Part shown: positions 1-11,353 of the stretch, one piece after another | How positions within the stretch are numbered: position 1 is the first letter of the stretch | How the letters are laid out: the number at the start of each line of letters is the position of its first letter | From: Melieria omissa | Lineage: Eukaryota; Arthropoda; Insecta; Diptera; Ulidiidae | Assembly: GCA_963971225.1 (NCBI GenBank) | Contig: OZ020267.1 | Location: 70,655,718 to 70,719,717 of the forward strand | Reading direction: 5' to 3' | Length of the DNA stretch: 64,000 bases | The notes under the pieces: model-generated | Database searches by the model: none | Told to the model about the DNA's origin: nothing | What the model saw: the letters and a program-made list of their open reading frames with translations, nothing else | Program-made: the position numbers and the translations under genes

Positions 1-1458
1 AATAGGTCTAAAGCTCTTGGGGCTAGTGTAGTCGTCCTTTCCGACTTTCGGAATGAACGCGACTCTCACCATCCTCCAAGGGCGTGGTATATAGGCCAGT
101 GCCAGGCATGCCGTGAAGATTTTCTTCAGTGCCATGACTACTGACTCTATACCTTCCCTCAACACGATAGGATAAATGCCATCAGGACCGGGCGATTTGA
201 AGTTGTCAAAGGACTTGATGGCAAATCGAATGCCAGCTTCATTCGCCACAGTTCTGGCGACGTACCAGTCATGTCGAGAGGGTGTGATTGCCCTAACAGT
301 AGTTCCATCCAGGGACGAAAGCTGCTGGGCAACAGTGACCTGATTTCCTGGAAAGTGAGACTCCATCAGTAGACTGAGTGTCTCACTTTTCCTCTCCGTG
401 TAGGAGCCATCAGGTTTCCTAAGCGACCCCAGCTTCGCGGTTTGGTCCTTTTTCAGAACTTTTACCAGCCTAGCTGTGTCGCTCAAGGATTCAATGCCAC
501 TACAGAAATCTCTAAAAGAGGCCTTCTTCGAACTTCGAATAAGCCTCTTGTAGTTCTTCTGAGTGCATCGGTAGCGCTCCCAGTCCTCGTCAAGATTCGT
601 CTTGAGGGCCCGGTTGAGAAGTTTTCTAGACTCACGCCTTAGCGACTGAAGCTCCCTATTCCACCACGGAACAGGGGTCCGGCCAAGGGGAGGTCTAGTT
701 GAGCAGGCTAGCTCGAAGCTTGATGTTAGGGCAGTATTGAGATGCTCAACAGCCGCCTCAATACACCGCTCCTTACGAATTTTCGGTGGCGTCGCGTATT
801 TATTCCGCAATGCCTCCCGAAATTTCGGCCAGTCTGCGTTTTTCGGGTTCCTAGAGGGCAATGGCATTTGTGCCTCCTCGCCGCACTGAAACTCGATATA
901 CCTGTGGTCCGAACACGATTCTTCGTTGAGGACTCTCCAGTTGTTGATTGACCACCCCAGTCTAGTATTAGATAGAGTGATGTCAATCACCTCCTGCCTT
1001 CTTGTAGTCACAAACGTAGGCTGATTGCCAGTGTTGTGAATATTCAGGCCGGAGGATGCAATATACCCGAACAGCCGAGAGCCTCGGTTGTTGCATTTGC
1101 TGCTGCCCCAGATTGTGTGCTGGGCATTAGCATCGCAACATAAAATGAGACCGAGATTGCGCTGCTCACAAAACCTCACGAGACTAGCGACCTTCCCAGG
1201 TGGTGGCGCTTCCAGTGCATCGTAAGGAAAGTACCCAGACGCAATCACGAACCTTGACCATCCGTGCATACCCTTGAAGCTCACCTCAGCAGCAACCAGG
1301 TCCTGACAGCAGAAAAGGTCAAGACTAGTCACCGTAAGATGAGATGATACTATAAGACAGGTTCTAGGTCTAGTCGAATTCCTATCATACAGTACAGTGG
1401 CCCCTTTCAACGACTCAAGGCCACAGACCCGGCCCCTAAAGACCCAGGGCTCTTGAAT
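1..1458 (-). CDS. LINE ORF2 fragment (jockey superfamily): endonuclease plus start of RT
   Basis: One minus-strand frame is open without a stop from about 1458 to the window edge (about 486 codons). It begins in an apurinic-type endonuclease (ITTIQEPWV at the start, then LILCCDANAQHTIWGSS, VIDITLSN and SCSDHRYIEF), passes a linker (PVPWWNRELQSLRRESRKLL) and enters the reverse transcriptase (FKSPGPDGIYP, then VAFIPKVGKDDY and SPKSFRPI). These are the EN and RT motifs of jockey/R1/LOA-type non-LTR retrotransposons; SPKSFRPI makes a LOA- or jockey-like clade my best guess. The first part of the endonuclease is missing, so the copy is 5'-truncated near 1458. No frameshift was seen, so it is either young or still active elsewhere. 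The RT catalytic core and 3' end lie outside the window. Confidence 0.9.
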   Translation of the reverse strand, partial: MQEPWVFRGRVCGLESLKGATVLYDRNSTRPRTCLIVSSHLTVTSLDLFCCQDLVAAEVSFKGMHGWSRFVIASGYFPYDALEAPPPGKVASLVRFCEQRNLGLILCCDANAQHTIWGSSKCNNRGSRLFGYIASSGLNIHNTGNQPTFVTTRRQEVIDITLSNTRLGWSINNWRVLNEESCSDHRYIEFQCGEEAQMPLPSRNPKNADWPKFREALRNKYATPPKIRKERCIEAAVEHLNTALTSSFELACSTRPPLGRTPVPWWNRELQSLRRESRKLLNRALKTNLDEDWERYRCTQKNYKRLIRSSKKASFRDFCSGIESLSDTARLVKVLKKDQTAKLGSLRKPDGSYTERKSETLSLLMESHFPGNQVTVAQQLSSLDGTTVRAITPSRHDWYVARTVANEAGIRFAIKSFDNFKSPGPDGIYPIVLREGIESVVMALKKIFTACLALAYIPRPWRMVRVAFIPKVGKDDYTSPKSFRPI

Positions 1459-3518
1459 TGTTGTTATGTGGGAAGCTTTGGTGCTTGCAACAGTTTGTGG
1501 TTGTGGGTGGCAGCGCCAAAGTGCAGTGAGGTGGCAGCAAATAATTGCAATGAAGTGAATGGCAAAAGTACAAAGAAAGCCCAGAGTGCAAAAAATTTTG
1601 CATCCAATGAAATTTGCTGTTTGATTGTTTGTTGGTGTTTGTGTGTTTTTGCAAGTGTGAAGAGAAACTAAAGCAGGTCATATGGAAATCATTTGCCATT
1701 TGCTGCATTTCTCGGCGGCCACTTGCCGTCGCACAATTTTCTGTTTTTATTAATGAAAAATGCATGAAATTCCTTTTCAATATTTACCACCCACCCACCT
1801 CCCCCTGATACGCGTCAGTGCATAAACCGTCAGCCAGTCGCCTTGCAACAGGCAACCACATACAACAACAATCATAATAATAACAATGGCAACAATAATA
1901 ATAACAGCATTCATAATGACTGCTTTTCCAATGCAAACAAATGCAACAACTTTAACTTAACAACAACAACAACAAAGAACAACATAAACATTACTGCAAA
2001 TATGCAAATTTTTTCGCTCTCAACAAATTTTTTCTTCAACAATGTGCAATTTCCTCTTGTACATGTTTCCATATGTGTGTGTATGTATGTTTGTATGTGT
2101 GTTTCTGGCATCTGAACAATTCCCCTGCTAGCAATTTTCTGCTAGCAAAAAGTGCCAAAGTCTGGTTATAGAAATGCAATTTTATTTTATGAAAAGAGGT
2201 TAAAGTGGTAGCAACCTAACCTCACTCACTCAGCATTTTCAAGTGCCCTGGCACCGTAAACGCTGCCCCTACTACAACTGCCGAGCGGACTTTAACCCAG
2301 TGGCTTAGATGTGTTGGTTTTGTTGTGCCGCCGTCTAGATTTGCCAATACCAACATTTCTGCACCATTTATTTCGAACACTTTGAATGCCCAAGCGGCCT
2401 CAGGCGATAATAAGGGCCCAACTGTGCATTGGGGCCGGCTTGTTAGGAAGTGAATGTTTAAGTCATAGATGAAGTGTCAGAGAAATGTGGCCCATAGTAA
2501 AATTTAAACTAGTCAGTGATTGTAGCGAATTGCTACAAGTGGACCTCAGCATCTCTTGGATACACTCGAGCATTCTCAGAAATGACTCGACTGAGTCTGA
2601 GCGCGTGGCAGACAGTTCAAGTTTCCAGTACTGACTCATTAAAGATCATTTAGTTTATTGAATACAGGTGACTAAAGGTTTAAAAAAAGTCGCATAGTCA
2701 CTGTTCAGCTGAGCCATGTTCGTTCCTCATCTTTTGCTTCTTACTCACTTTCAGTCTATAACAGAAAATTTTCCATCGAACGCAAACACTTCTTTATGTT
2801 CTTGGCTTTACTAGATAGTTTGAAGGGTTCATGACTTTGATAAACAATCGGAATATTCAACCACATATCACGGGGCCCATTGTAGGCGTTAGTCCTAATC
2901 CGGCAGTGTCTTGTCTCAGTTCTGGTTGCTCCTTCGTTTTACATACTCGCACTCGTCCTCTTCGTATTCTGTGTACAGTTATATCTATGTGTATGTTCTT
3001 GTTGTTGTATTTTTTGTATGCATTTTGGCACTTTCTAGTGTGTTGCTTTGACTGCTTTTGCCATTTTGATTCCATTTTTTTTATTCTCAGTTTTTTTATT
3101 CTTTTACTACTCTTCACTTCGACTCCCCATTTCACTTTAACTGCCCATTTTTCTGGCATTTCTATAGAATTTTTCCAGTGCTTTTACCCTTTGATAGTCG
3201 TTGACTTGCTTTTCTTATGTTCTTGTTGCTGGTTTTTTTTGTATTCTATGCTTTTTGGCATTTTGCTCGAGTGTAAATTTCATTTGTTGCCTGCACTCTA
3301 ATTTCTCTTTGAACTCGAAGCGTTTGTTGTTTTTTTTTCTGGTTGCATTGATTTGCATTCTGTCCGACATTTGGAGCGCAGCTGTTGTGGGTTTTTCTGA
3401 TTTCTGAACAATTTTCCAAGTGAAGTGACAATCGAATTAGAGGTTTTTGTGCGTGTTTTGCTTTGCAAAAAGGTTGAATTTGTTTCCATTGTGCTTAAAA
3501 ATTATGAAGATTTAATAA
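1459..3518. other. Unique AT-rich non-coding stretch
   Basis: No recognisable gene. It holds a CAA/AAT low-complexity tract at about 1843-1985 and a short TG tract at about 2070-2105. The longest open frame (156 codons on + at 2831-3301) is T-rich, hydrophobic and low in complexity, and I do not treat it as a gene. Confidence 0.6.
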
Positions 3519-6010
3519 TGTGACATATTGTCACACAAAGCAAATTGTTGCTTGTTTGAAAGAAACTATACAAATTAATGGGTCCTAGAAACATTGAGTT
3601 CAGTTTTAAGGTATTGAGTAAGATTTTAAAGCGACAAGTTGTCACAAAATGTTGTAGAATATAAAATTGTTGCTTACTGCTGGAAAATTTTTTGTTTTAG
3701 ATATAAACGTGTAGAATGTTAAAAAACCGAATGAATATTGTATTGTTAGAAGTTAGAAGTAGAGGTATTGTTGAATAAGAAGTTTACATATTAAAAAAAA
3801 AAGGAATTTACTGACTAGGTTTTGGTATAAATGTGTGACAGATTGTCCCAAAAGGTTACAAAATGAAATTTCTCCTTGTTTTGTATGAACTTTATGCTTA
3901 AATCGGTTTCTGAAAATATTAAAAGTAGTTTGTGACAGTTTGTCACAGACACAAAAGATTGAAAATGTAAATTGTTTAGTTTTTGGCTATGAGAAAATTA
4001 GAGAACTGACAAATTTGAATGGAATTTAGCTCATATTTAGAATATTGGGCAGTAATGCAAGGTGTCACATTGTCACACAAAGTTGAAAGTTCATAAATTT
4101 AATATTTTTTTATTCATAACGAAATAAAAAAAAATCATTTATTCAGTTAGTGTTCACTTAGTTTTTCGAATGAGGTTTTAAAGTATATAAAGAAGTTTGT
4201 GACAGATTGTCACAATAAAAAAATTTACAAATGAAAAAATGTCTCTTTTGTAATAGAAAATTAAGGATATTAATAATTTAATAGGTATTTTACTTTTGCC
4301 AAAAAAGCAGTAGACGAATTAAAAGTGTCACATTGTCACACGAAATAAAATCAAAATACGTGTTACTATTTCCATCACATTTGTATAAGACATAACTAGT
4401 TCACAATGTATTTAGATGCTTTTTTCAGTATTACAATGTATTACAATGTGTGACTTTGTCACAAAATTTAAAAAATTTGGAAAAATTAGTGCACTCGCTA
4501 CGAAAAAATAAAAGAACTAACTTATGTATGTAGTAAGTTTAGTTTTTATTTTAGGGTATTTAAAGTATTGAAGTTGTGAATGTACTGAAGTACTAAAAAT
4601 GTGGCTTAGATTTTTTTTAATCCAAGTAGTTAGTAGATATAAAGAAATGCAAATGATTGCTGAGTTTTGAAAGGTATTTATATGTGACAAATAGTCACAC
4701 AAGAAGCGAACAATGAAGATCGTTGATATTTGCTTTCAATAGTTTTTAAGAACTGACTGATTCAAATACTTTAATCTATATGTCTTAAATAAAACGTATT
4801 CAATAATTTGACACATTCTCACAAAGAGTCATATAATGACAATTAGTTTAATTTTTTTGTTTTTAATCCATGTAGTTAATAATTATAAAGAAATAAAAAT
4901 GATTGCTGAGTATTGAAAGCAGTTTACATGTGACAGATTGTCACACAAGAAATAAAAAATGAAGATCGTTCTTAATTGCTTGAAACAAATTTGACAATGG
5001 ACTGATTAAAGTAGATCTAAGTATGAGTTTTGAATTAAACGAACTTAGCAATGTGACACGTTTTCACAAAGAGTCATATACTGACAATTTCTTAATTTTT
5101 TTTTTCAATCAAAGTAGTTAATATGTAGTTATAAAGATACTAAATTATTGCTGAGTATTGAAAAGAGTTTACATGTGACAGCTTGTCACACAAGAAATAA
5201 AAAATGAAGATTGTTCATATTTGCTTGAGAGAATTTAAGAACCAATTGATTCAAGTAGATCTAGGTATGGGATTTGAATAAAACGAATACAACAATGTGA
5301 CAAATTGTCACAAAGAGTCATATAATGACAATTTCTTAATTTTTGGTTTTTTAATCCAAGTAGTTAATAGCTTTAAAGAAATGAAAATTGTTGCTAAGTA
5401 TTGAAAACCTGAAGACCGTTCATATTTCTTAAAAACTAATTTTAAAAACTGACTAATTCAAGTAGTTCTCAGTATAGGTTTTGCATAAAACGAATTTTAA
5501 AATGTGACATGTTGTCACAAAGAGTCATATAATGACAATTTGTAAGTTGTTTTTTTCTTTTTAATCCAAGTAGGTAATAATTATAAAGAAATGAAAATGA
5601 TTTCTGAGAATTGAACGAGATTAAAATGTGACAAACTGTCACACGTGAAGAGAAAACTGAAAATATTTCATATTTGCTTGAAAAAGTTAAGAACTGATTG
5701 ATTCAAGTAGATCTAAGTATGAGTTTTGAATAAGCCAGTTTAATAATGTGACACATTGTCACAAAAAGTCATATAATAACAGTGTGTTAATTTTTTGTGT
5801 TTTAATCCAAGTAGTAATTAATTATAACTAATTAAAAATGATTCCTGAGTATTAAAACGGATAAAAATGTGACAAATTGTCACAAATGAAGCGAAAAATT
5901 AAGATCTTTTATATTTGCTTAAACAAATTTTAAGAACTGACTGATCAAGTAGAGCTAAGTTTTTTTTTGTTAAATAAAACGAATTCAACAATGTGACACA
6001 TTGTCACAAA
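3519..6010. repeat. Tandem array with spaced TGTGACA/TGTCACA palindromes
   Basis: About 20 sites of the form TGTGACA-N3-TGTCACA, or close variants, occur in 2.5 kb. Clear copies start at 3519, 3931, 4198, 4683, 4929, 5052, 5174, 5296, 5503, 5627, 5747, 5868 and 5992. From 4683 on the spacing is about 122 bp and the real unit is a dimer of about 245 bp. Site A is followed by ACAAGAAATAAA (4683, 4929, 5174, 5627, 5868). Site B is followed by AAGAGTCATATAATGACA (4808, 5052, 5296, 5503, 5747, 5992). One A site near 5405 is deleted with about 37 bp. The older left part (3519-4460) is more diverged; sites at 4062 and 4325 have two TGTCACA in direct order. Confidence 0.9.
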
Positions 6011-6599
6011 GAGTAATAAAATGACAAATGTAGTGCAATTGGCCTTCAAAAAATTTACAATTAATTACATTTTCATTAAAAATTCCATTCTCGCTTGAAT
6101 TGTGCCTTCTTTAAGCTCTTTTGTTACTACGAAAATGTGTGATCCATTGTCACATAACTCGCAGCAGCCATAAATGAAATTTTAATTGATTTACACTTGA
6201 CTTGATGAAAAAATTAAATTCCGTAATACGTCGACGTTATTTATGCTCATTAACCCGCAGTTAATTTTCTGCTGCGCGGCGTTCAAAAATTTCCCATTCT
6301 CGATGCATCGTCGTTGGGCATTGTTCATGCCTTCTTTGCAACCTTGTGCCCTGTCATTTAACCCCGTTCACCTGACAGAACGTTGCCATATGCGCTTCAT
6401 TGACAAATAAATTGACAGCACTTAATTGTGACATACAAAACCGCAACAGGGGAGGGAGGGAAACCCGCTGCAATCTTTTGCTTCGCTGCAATTGGCGAGC
6501 CGAGTGCAATAACCTCACTTTAGCCACGGCAAAGTGGCAGTTTTTGGTTCATAAAAAAATTCTCCCCTTTAATGTGTAACGTGTAGCGTCGGTCAAGCG
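6011..6599. other. Single-copy AT-rich stretch after the palindrome array
   Basis: No gene or repeat recognised. One last palindrome-like site, TGTGATCCATTGTCACA, lies at about 6137 in otherwise unique sequence. The rest resembles ordinary fly intron sequence, with TTAATT-rich segments and a G-rich patch near 6450. Confidence 0.5.
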
Positions 6600-7560
6600 C
6601 GGCCGCCACCCGCTGTCAACTCAATTAAATTGCAACGTAGTGGTTGACAAAAACAAAATCAAATTGCAAGTGATGGAGTGGGGGAGGCAGGAGGGCGATG
6701 TGTGCAAGGACGAACAAAACCAAAACAAGGATCGTTTCGCTGCTGGCAGTTTGAAAGCGCTGCGGCTGCGGGCGAGAATTATACTCAAACATTTGACGTT
6801 TGCATTTAGTGGATTACGGTGCGGCCGTGTTAACGCGCCCGCCGCCACCGCCACGAACACCAACCAGTCTCGGTCTCAGTGTCGGAGTTGCGCTTGAAAT
6901 GCGCGCAAATCATTAATTACAACGAACGCGAGCGCTGATTGCACCGGCAGCGGCCGTGTTGGCAACTGTTGGTGAATTCGTTGCGCTGCAGCGAATCTGG
7001 CAAGTTGTGTTGTTGTGGGTCAAAATGCAAAAGCGGCGCGCGTGGCCTGAAAGTGGTGGCGGCGTTTGGGGTGTGGGTGGTGTGTGCGGCTTTTACTGCC
7101 ACGCTGTCACTTTGGGTGCGTAAATGCATGTCAGCCGCTGTTGTTGTTGTTGTTTTTGTTGGTGCTGTTGGTAATGCGGTTGTCGGTGGCAATTGTTGCT
7201 GCTGCCGCCTGCTAATTGGACAGTTGGCTGTTTTTGCGGTGGCAGCATCATTCCTCTTCCTTCTCTCGCTCCATTCCGGTAGCCAATGCTCAGTGCGCTC
7301 GACGTTCGCTGCAGCTACCGTTGTTGTTGTTGTTGCTTTAGCTGTTGATCCAGTTACTGTCAGCAAGCGGCGCGTATATCATTTCGTATGCGTGCACTCG
7401 GCAGCGACAGTGTGGCTGCGCTGCCGAGAGTGCAGTGTTGGCTGCAGCATTGGAGACACGCACAGTGGCGCTTGTAGCATGCTTCGCTGCCCAATAATTG
7501 GTTTCGTACCACGTGGCCACATGCTAATTTTCCGTGTTCTCTGACCCATTCACTCTCTTC
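6600..7560. other. GC-richer block, possible promoter or regulatory region
   Basis: This block is clearly richer in G+C and in CpG than the window average and contains GCNGC-type runs and GTT/CAA triplet tracts. Open frames are long on both strands (201 codons on +, 149 on -) but are low in complexity (T-, Q- and A-rich) and match no family I know. The composition fits a promoter, an untranslated first exon or a conserved enhancer. TCAGTG initiator-like matches exist near 6876 and 7291 but are not decisive. Confidence 0.3.
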
Positions 7561-8127
7561 TGTAGTTGTTTTTGTAATTTGTTTTTCGTTCAAAAATTTA
7601 ATCCAATAAATTCGGCCAATGCATTTGGCTTTGGCATTTTATTGCATTGCATTGCAATTTTAGCTGTCATGGTTGTTGTTGTTGTTGCTACTGATGGGTG
7701 TTGTGCTCTTCATTGCTGTTGGGGGGGGGGGGGGGGGAGTCGCCAGCTGGTGCCAGTTGCTGGCGCATTCGGTGTCGCAGCACTTACACTTAATTCAATT
7801 ACTTATTTAAATGCCTGAGCCCGAAATGGGCGCAAATAGTTAACAGTTATAAATATTTATAGCCGCATGCCCTAAGCGACGCGACCAGCTTGTAATTACC
7901 GTTGAAATATTTGCGGTTCAATGCGCGCCGACAATTTTAATGGGCATTTTAGGCGTTAATGGCAAATTCGATTAGGCAAAGCGTGTTGGAATTGCATTTT
8001 GACATAATTGCAGTCACAATCTTTAAACAACAATTTAATAGATAGTTATTTTCGATTTGGGTTAGTGGTGAATATTGGTGAGTTTTTTGGTTTGGATTAT
8101 GAGATGCAATTTGATTTTTTTAAGCTG
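7561..8127. other. Non-coding stretch with a 17-base G run
   Basis: No gene seen. A pure run of 17 G occurs at 7721-7737, just after GTT repeats. Downstream is AT-rich unique sequence with a TTTTAGGCG motif near 7946. Confidence 0.5.
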
Positions 8128-8325
8128 TAAATGTGGTAATAGAAGGTAGGAAGGTATACAGGTAGGTAAGTAGGAAAGTAGGTAGGAAGGTAGGTAGAAA
8201 AGTACGTAGAAAGGTGGGAGGTAAGAAACAAGGTAGGAAAGTGATGAGGTGGGAAGGAAGGTAGGTAGGAAGGAAGATAGATGGAAGGTAGGTGGGAGCG
8301 TTGGTAGGTAGATGGAGTAAGTGGC
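8128..8325. repeat. GGTA/GGAAGGTA simple repeat
   Basis: Imperfect repeats of AGGTAGGT, GGAAGGTA and similar tetramer-based units fill this stretch. Its GTAAGTAGG strings resemble splice donors only because of the repeat. Confidence 0.85.
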
Positions 8326-8378
8326 TGCCTCTAGATCATCACATGGGCCATGCGGTCCATTAAGTTACACATGGGAAA

Positions 8379-9310
8379 TTGCGTCGCCTTAACGATACGA
8401 ACCACTTCTTCTTTAGATACGAACCACTTAGTGGCTCTGGTAAATGCTGTCGATATGGCTTGGGAGCATCTTCTCTAGGTCCGAGCGTACAACAGTTTTC
8501 TCGTAGTCTTAGTTTCCTCAACTTTTGTCGAAGTCATTATACAGCAGACCCAGTCCTTTGGCATGTGAGTCGATGAGGCTCCAGTTGTGTTTCCTAAGAC
8601 AACCCCAATCCATGTCTGTTTGAAAGAATAAGTTTCATTGTGTGATGTCGTGTGGGGTTGCTTCGCACAATACACTTGTTGAAGATAAGGGCCACCATGT
8701 GGCTTTGGTTAATTTATCGATACGCTATGGGGACATCTTCTCTAGGTCCGCTAGGTACATAGGTGAAGCAGTGCTGTACCAAGAAACGGAGGCGTGTTCT
8801 CGCATGTGTACGACTGTTTTTTTTGCAATCTTCGTTTTCACAACTTCTAATGCAGTCATTATACAGAAGGTTCAGTCATTTGGTATGAGAGCCGACAAGG
8901 CTCCAGTTATGTTTCTCAGTACAATCCCTATTGCGGGTTTGTTTAGAAGGATCAGTTTCATTCGGTGTGTGGGGCACTTCCTGAAGATAAGAGTCACCTA
9001 GTACCGCTGGTAAATTTGTCGATATGGTATGGGGACATCTTCTCTAGATCCGCTAATCGCGGAGCAATGGATGGGGTTCCAGTTATGTTTCCCAGACCAA
9101 TCCCTATTGCGGGTTTGCTTAGAAGGATCAGTCCTATAGTGTGACGACGAGGGGTTGTGGTTGCTTCGCACAATACACTTCCTGAAGATAAGAGCTACCT
9201 AGCACCTCTGGTAAATTTATCGATACGGTATGAGGACATCTTCTCGAGGGTCCACTAGGCAGTTAGAAAAGTGCTGGGAAAGCAATCGCAGAGGAGACGC
9301 AGCCAAGTTT
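8379..9310. repeat. Degenerate tandem repeat, about 190-300 bp units
   Basis: Four copies share the core GGTAAATTTNTCGATAYGGTATGGGGACATCTTCTCTAGGTCCG in diverged form, at about 8430, 8705, 9008 and 9203. Around it are shared blocks: a CTTCCTGAAGATAAGAG box, CCAGTTATGTTTCYCAG, and AATCCCTATTGCGGGTTTG with GAAGGATCAGT. Unit length varies between copies. I do not recognise the family, and the open frames across it are not maintained from copy to copy. Confidence 0.75.
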
Positions 9311-9789
9311 CAGCAGTCATTATATAGCGACCCAGACTTTCGGTGTGTTGACCTATAAGTCAATCCCACATCAATCCCTACAGAGGATTTTTTCTGGTTG
9401 ACTCCATTCGAGGCCACAGGGCCTCCACAGGACATTGCCTTGTGTTGGTTACGTTGATTGGTTGTGTTTTTCTGCCAGGGTAGGTGATTGGTTTGCCACA
9501 GGTAGTCCTAAGTGATGGGGTCTGCCATCTTTCGACGCCACCGGTGTTATGAGCTATCGCTCACAGCGCCATCTGTGGTCTAAAAGAGATGATAGCAGGA
9601 TGGTTGGGGACTTTGCTAAGATCGGTTTGGTGCGCTGTTTTTTCTAATGCCCGCTTCCTCTTCTACCTGTGTATTTGGTTTTTTTTTACAGCCGCACAGT
9701 GCAGAATGGCGCGTAATATTGCGCGGGAGTAAGTGGGATAGGGAGTAAGCTGGATTAGGGAATATTTAGAAGACAGGAAAAAATTGAAA
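9311..9789. other. Unique stretch, nothing recognised
   Basis: No gene or clear repeat. A T-run followed by ACAG at about 9690 resembles a 3' splice site, but no matching donor or open exon supports it. Confidence 0.4.
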
Positions 9790-9799
9790 AGTTGGAAGA

Positions 9800-9905
9800 G
9801 TGCAGGTCTAGGCACCAGGTAGGAGTCGAACCCACGACCTCTGGGATGATAGATAACTGCACTCAGGATAAGCTTTCAAAGTTGCTTAGTAGATTCAATT
9901 CCCTG
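9800..9905 (-). repeat. tRNA-like SINE-type element, minus strand
   Basis: Read on the minus strand the segment has a perfect RNA polymerase III B box (GGTTCGACTCC) inside GTCGTGGGTTCGACTCCTAC, with a weak A-box-like AGCTTATCCTGAG about 43 bases upstream. The acceptor and anticodon arms do not pair into a normal tRNA. A tRNA-derived SINE head or a decayed tRNA pseudogene fits better than a functional tRNA. Confidence 0.45.
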
Positions 9906-11110
9906 GATCTGCTCTGTTCAATAGAACCCCAGTTTCGACTTGCCGTATTACAAACGGAGGCCCAAAAGATTCTTTAATCAAAGAGTTATATCAAAGTACG
10001 TTCTTAATAAGCAAAATGTGCCCAAAAATGTTTAAGTTTTATGACATTCTCCATTGATTGAATTCAATACTATAAAACAAAAGTTTACGAAACAGCAAAG
10101 TTCAGACACGCAAAGCTTCGTTGTTCTAAACTAAAATTGCTAATATTTTCCATACATAAATATTCCTCTAACAGCCAATCATTTGTTTCGCAAACAATCA
10201 AGTATGAGCAAACTTTACGCGTTTCTAAGAAGCATCATAAAAATAAAAACAACAAAATCGTTTAACCAATCTGCATAAAATAAAATATTTATTAAAAGCC
10301 ATAAACACTTACGAACAGTGTAATATTTTTGCCACTTGATAATACAAACCTGAAACATTCGCACACATTGAAAAGCACTAAAAGCGAACGTCGAAAATCG
10401 AAATTGTTGTTGGAGTGCGCATTTTTTAAAACCCATAAAAAGTGTAATTTTCACGCAATTTTATGCTAATGTAAGTGGCTGACACACACACGTTCACGCA
10501 CACACACTCGTTAGCTCTCAGCTGCAGGCGTGTGTGTCATTTTCACTATGTACTCCTAAAAGTATGCTTTATTGCGCGGTTTAGTGTCATCATGTGTGTG
10601 CGTGAGTGTGTGTGTGGTAATAAAAATTTGCCAACGTTTGTCCATTAACATGCAGACATTTTCCCCTCACCCTTTCTCTCCCCTGTCGCCCTTTCTGCAC
10701 ACACTGCCACACACTTTCAGCCATTGTCTTCTGCTGCTACTGTTTGGCAACACTGTGTGGTAGTAGGTTGGTTTTTTTTTCGCTGTGCAGGATTCGACGC
10801 CATGTAATCCGCCTTCGTTCCGTTCGCTTTTGTTGTGGATTTGTTAGCGGAAATCGTTAAAGCTTAAAAAATTTTAAAGCGTTTGGCAAATGTGACAGGT
10901 GCAGTTGTGGTTTTTTGCTTGCATGATTCTCGTTGTGCGCTACAGTCGGTTATGTGAGGCTTATGTGGGTTAGAAGTGGGTGTGAGCTTTTTGTGTTTGT
11001 AAAAGGTTTTCATTTAGTTGTGATTAGAACTATCGATAACGTCACTTTTACTTTTGAAAAATTATAACATTTTCATATTAACCAAAAAATTCTGCTTCTT
11101 GGGTTTGTCT
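9906..11110. other. Unique AT-rich stretch with CA/TG microsatellites
   Basis: No gene. CA/TG-rich segments lie at about 10485-10520 and 10590-10620. A CTCCTAAAAGTATGC motif at 10554 belongs to the dispersed GCGCCTAAAAGTATGC set described in the findings. Confidence 0.5.
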
Positions 11111-11111
11111 T

Positions 11112-11185
11112 CCTCGATAGTCCAGCGAGTAGTGCGCTGACTTTTCACACCGGAGGCTTTAGGTTCGAGTCCTAGTTCGGTCTTA
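11112..11185 (+). repeat. tRNA-like SINE-type element, plus strand
   Basis: An A box (TAGTCCAGCGAG, fitting TRGYNNARNNG) is followed about 40 bases later by a perfect B box (GGTTCGAGTCC). A T-arm can form from TTAGG and CCTAG around TTCGAGT. The acceptor stem does not pair, so this is more likely a tRNA-derived SINE head than a live tRNA gene. Confidence 0.55.
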
Positions 11186-11353
11186 TCGGACGCAACTCAT
11201 CTACTTCTGTTGCTTCTCACACGATTTAGATGAGAATTATAAGCAAAGTTCCACAGCAGGTAATGACAAAATCTTCAAGAGTGATAGAACAACTGTCAGA
11301 CGCCGTTAAACTCTAGGTGCCCTGCCCTCTTTCCACATTCGTTTGAAATGTAT

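Noticed and set aside
3519..6010. Similarity of the palindromes to the bacterial CRP site (TGTGA-N6-TCACA)
   Set aside because: Spacing here is 7, not 6, and the context is a fly genome.
3500..6010. Regularly spaced short palindromes as a possible CRISPR array
   Set aside because: The intervening 105-bp sequences are copies of each other, not unique spacers, and this is an animal genome.
6917..7544. 149-codon (-) and 201-codon (+) overlapping frames in the GC-rich block
   Set aside because: Low-complexity T/Q/A- or V/C-rich products on both strands with no domain; more likely a by-product of triplet-rich DNA. An untranslated exon remains possible.
8160..8172. AGGTAAGTAGG on + as a splice donor or recursive site
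   Set aside because: Part of the GGTA simple repeat.
9680..9765. Poly-T plus ACAG acceptor and a downstream GTAAGT as a small exon
   Set aside because: Donor lies in a GGGAGTAAGTGGGATAGGGAGTAAG repeat-like context with a poor exon boundary; no branch-point or coding support.
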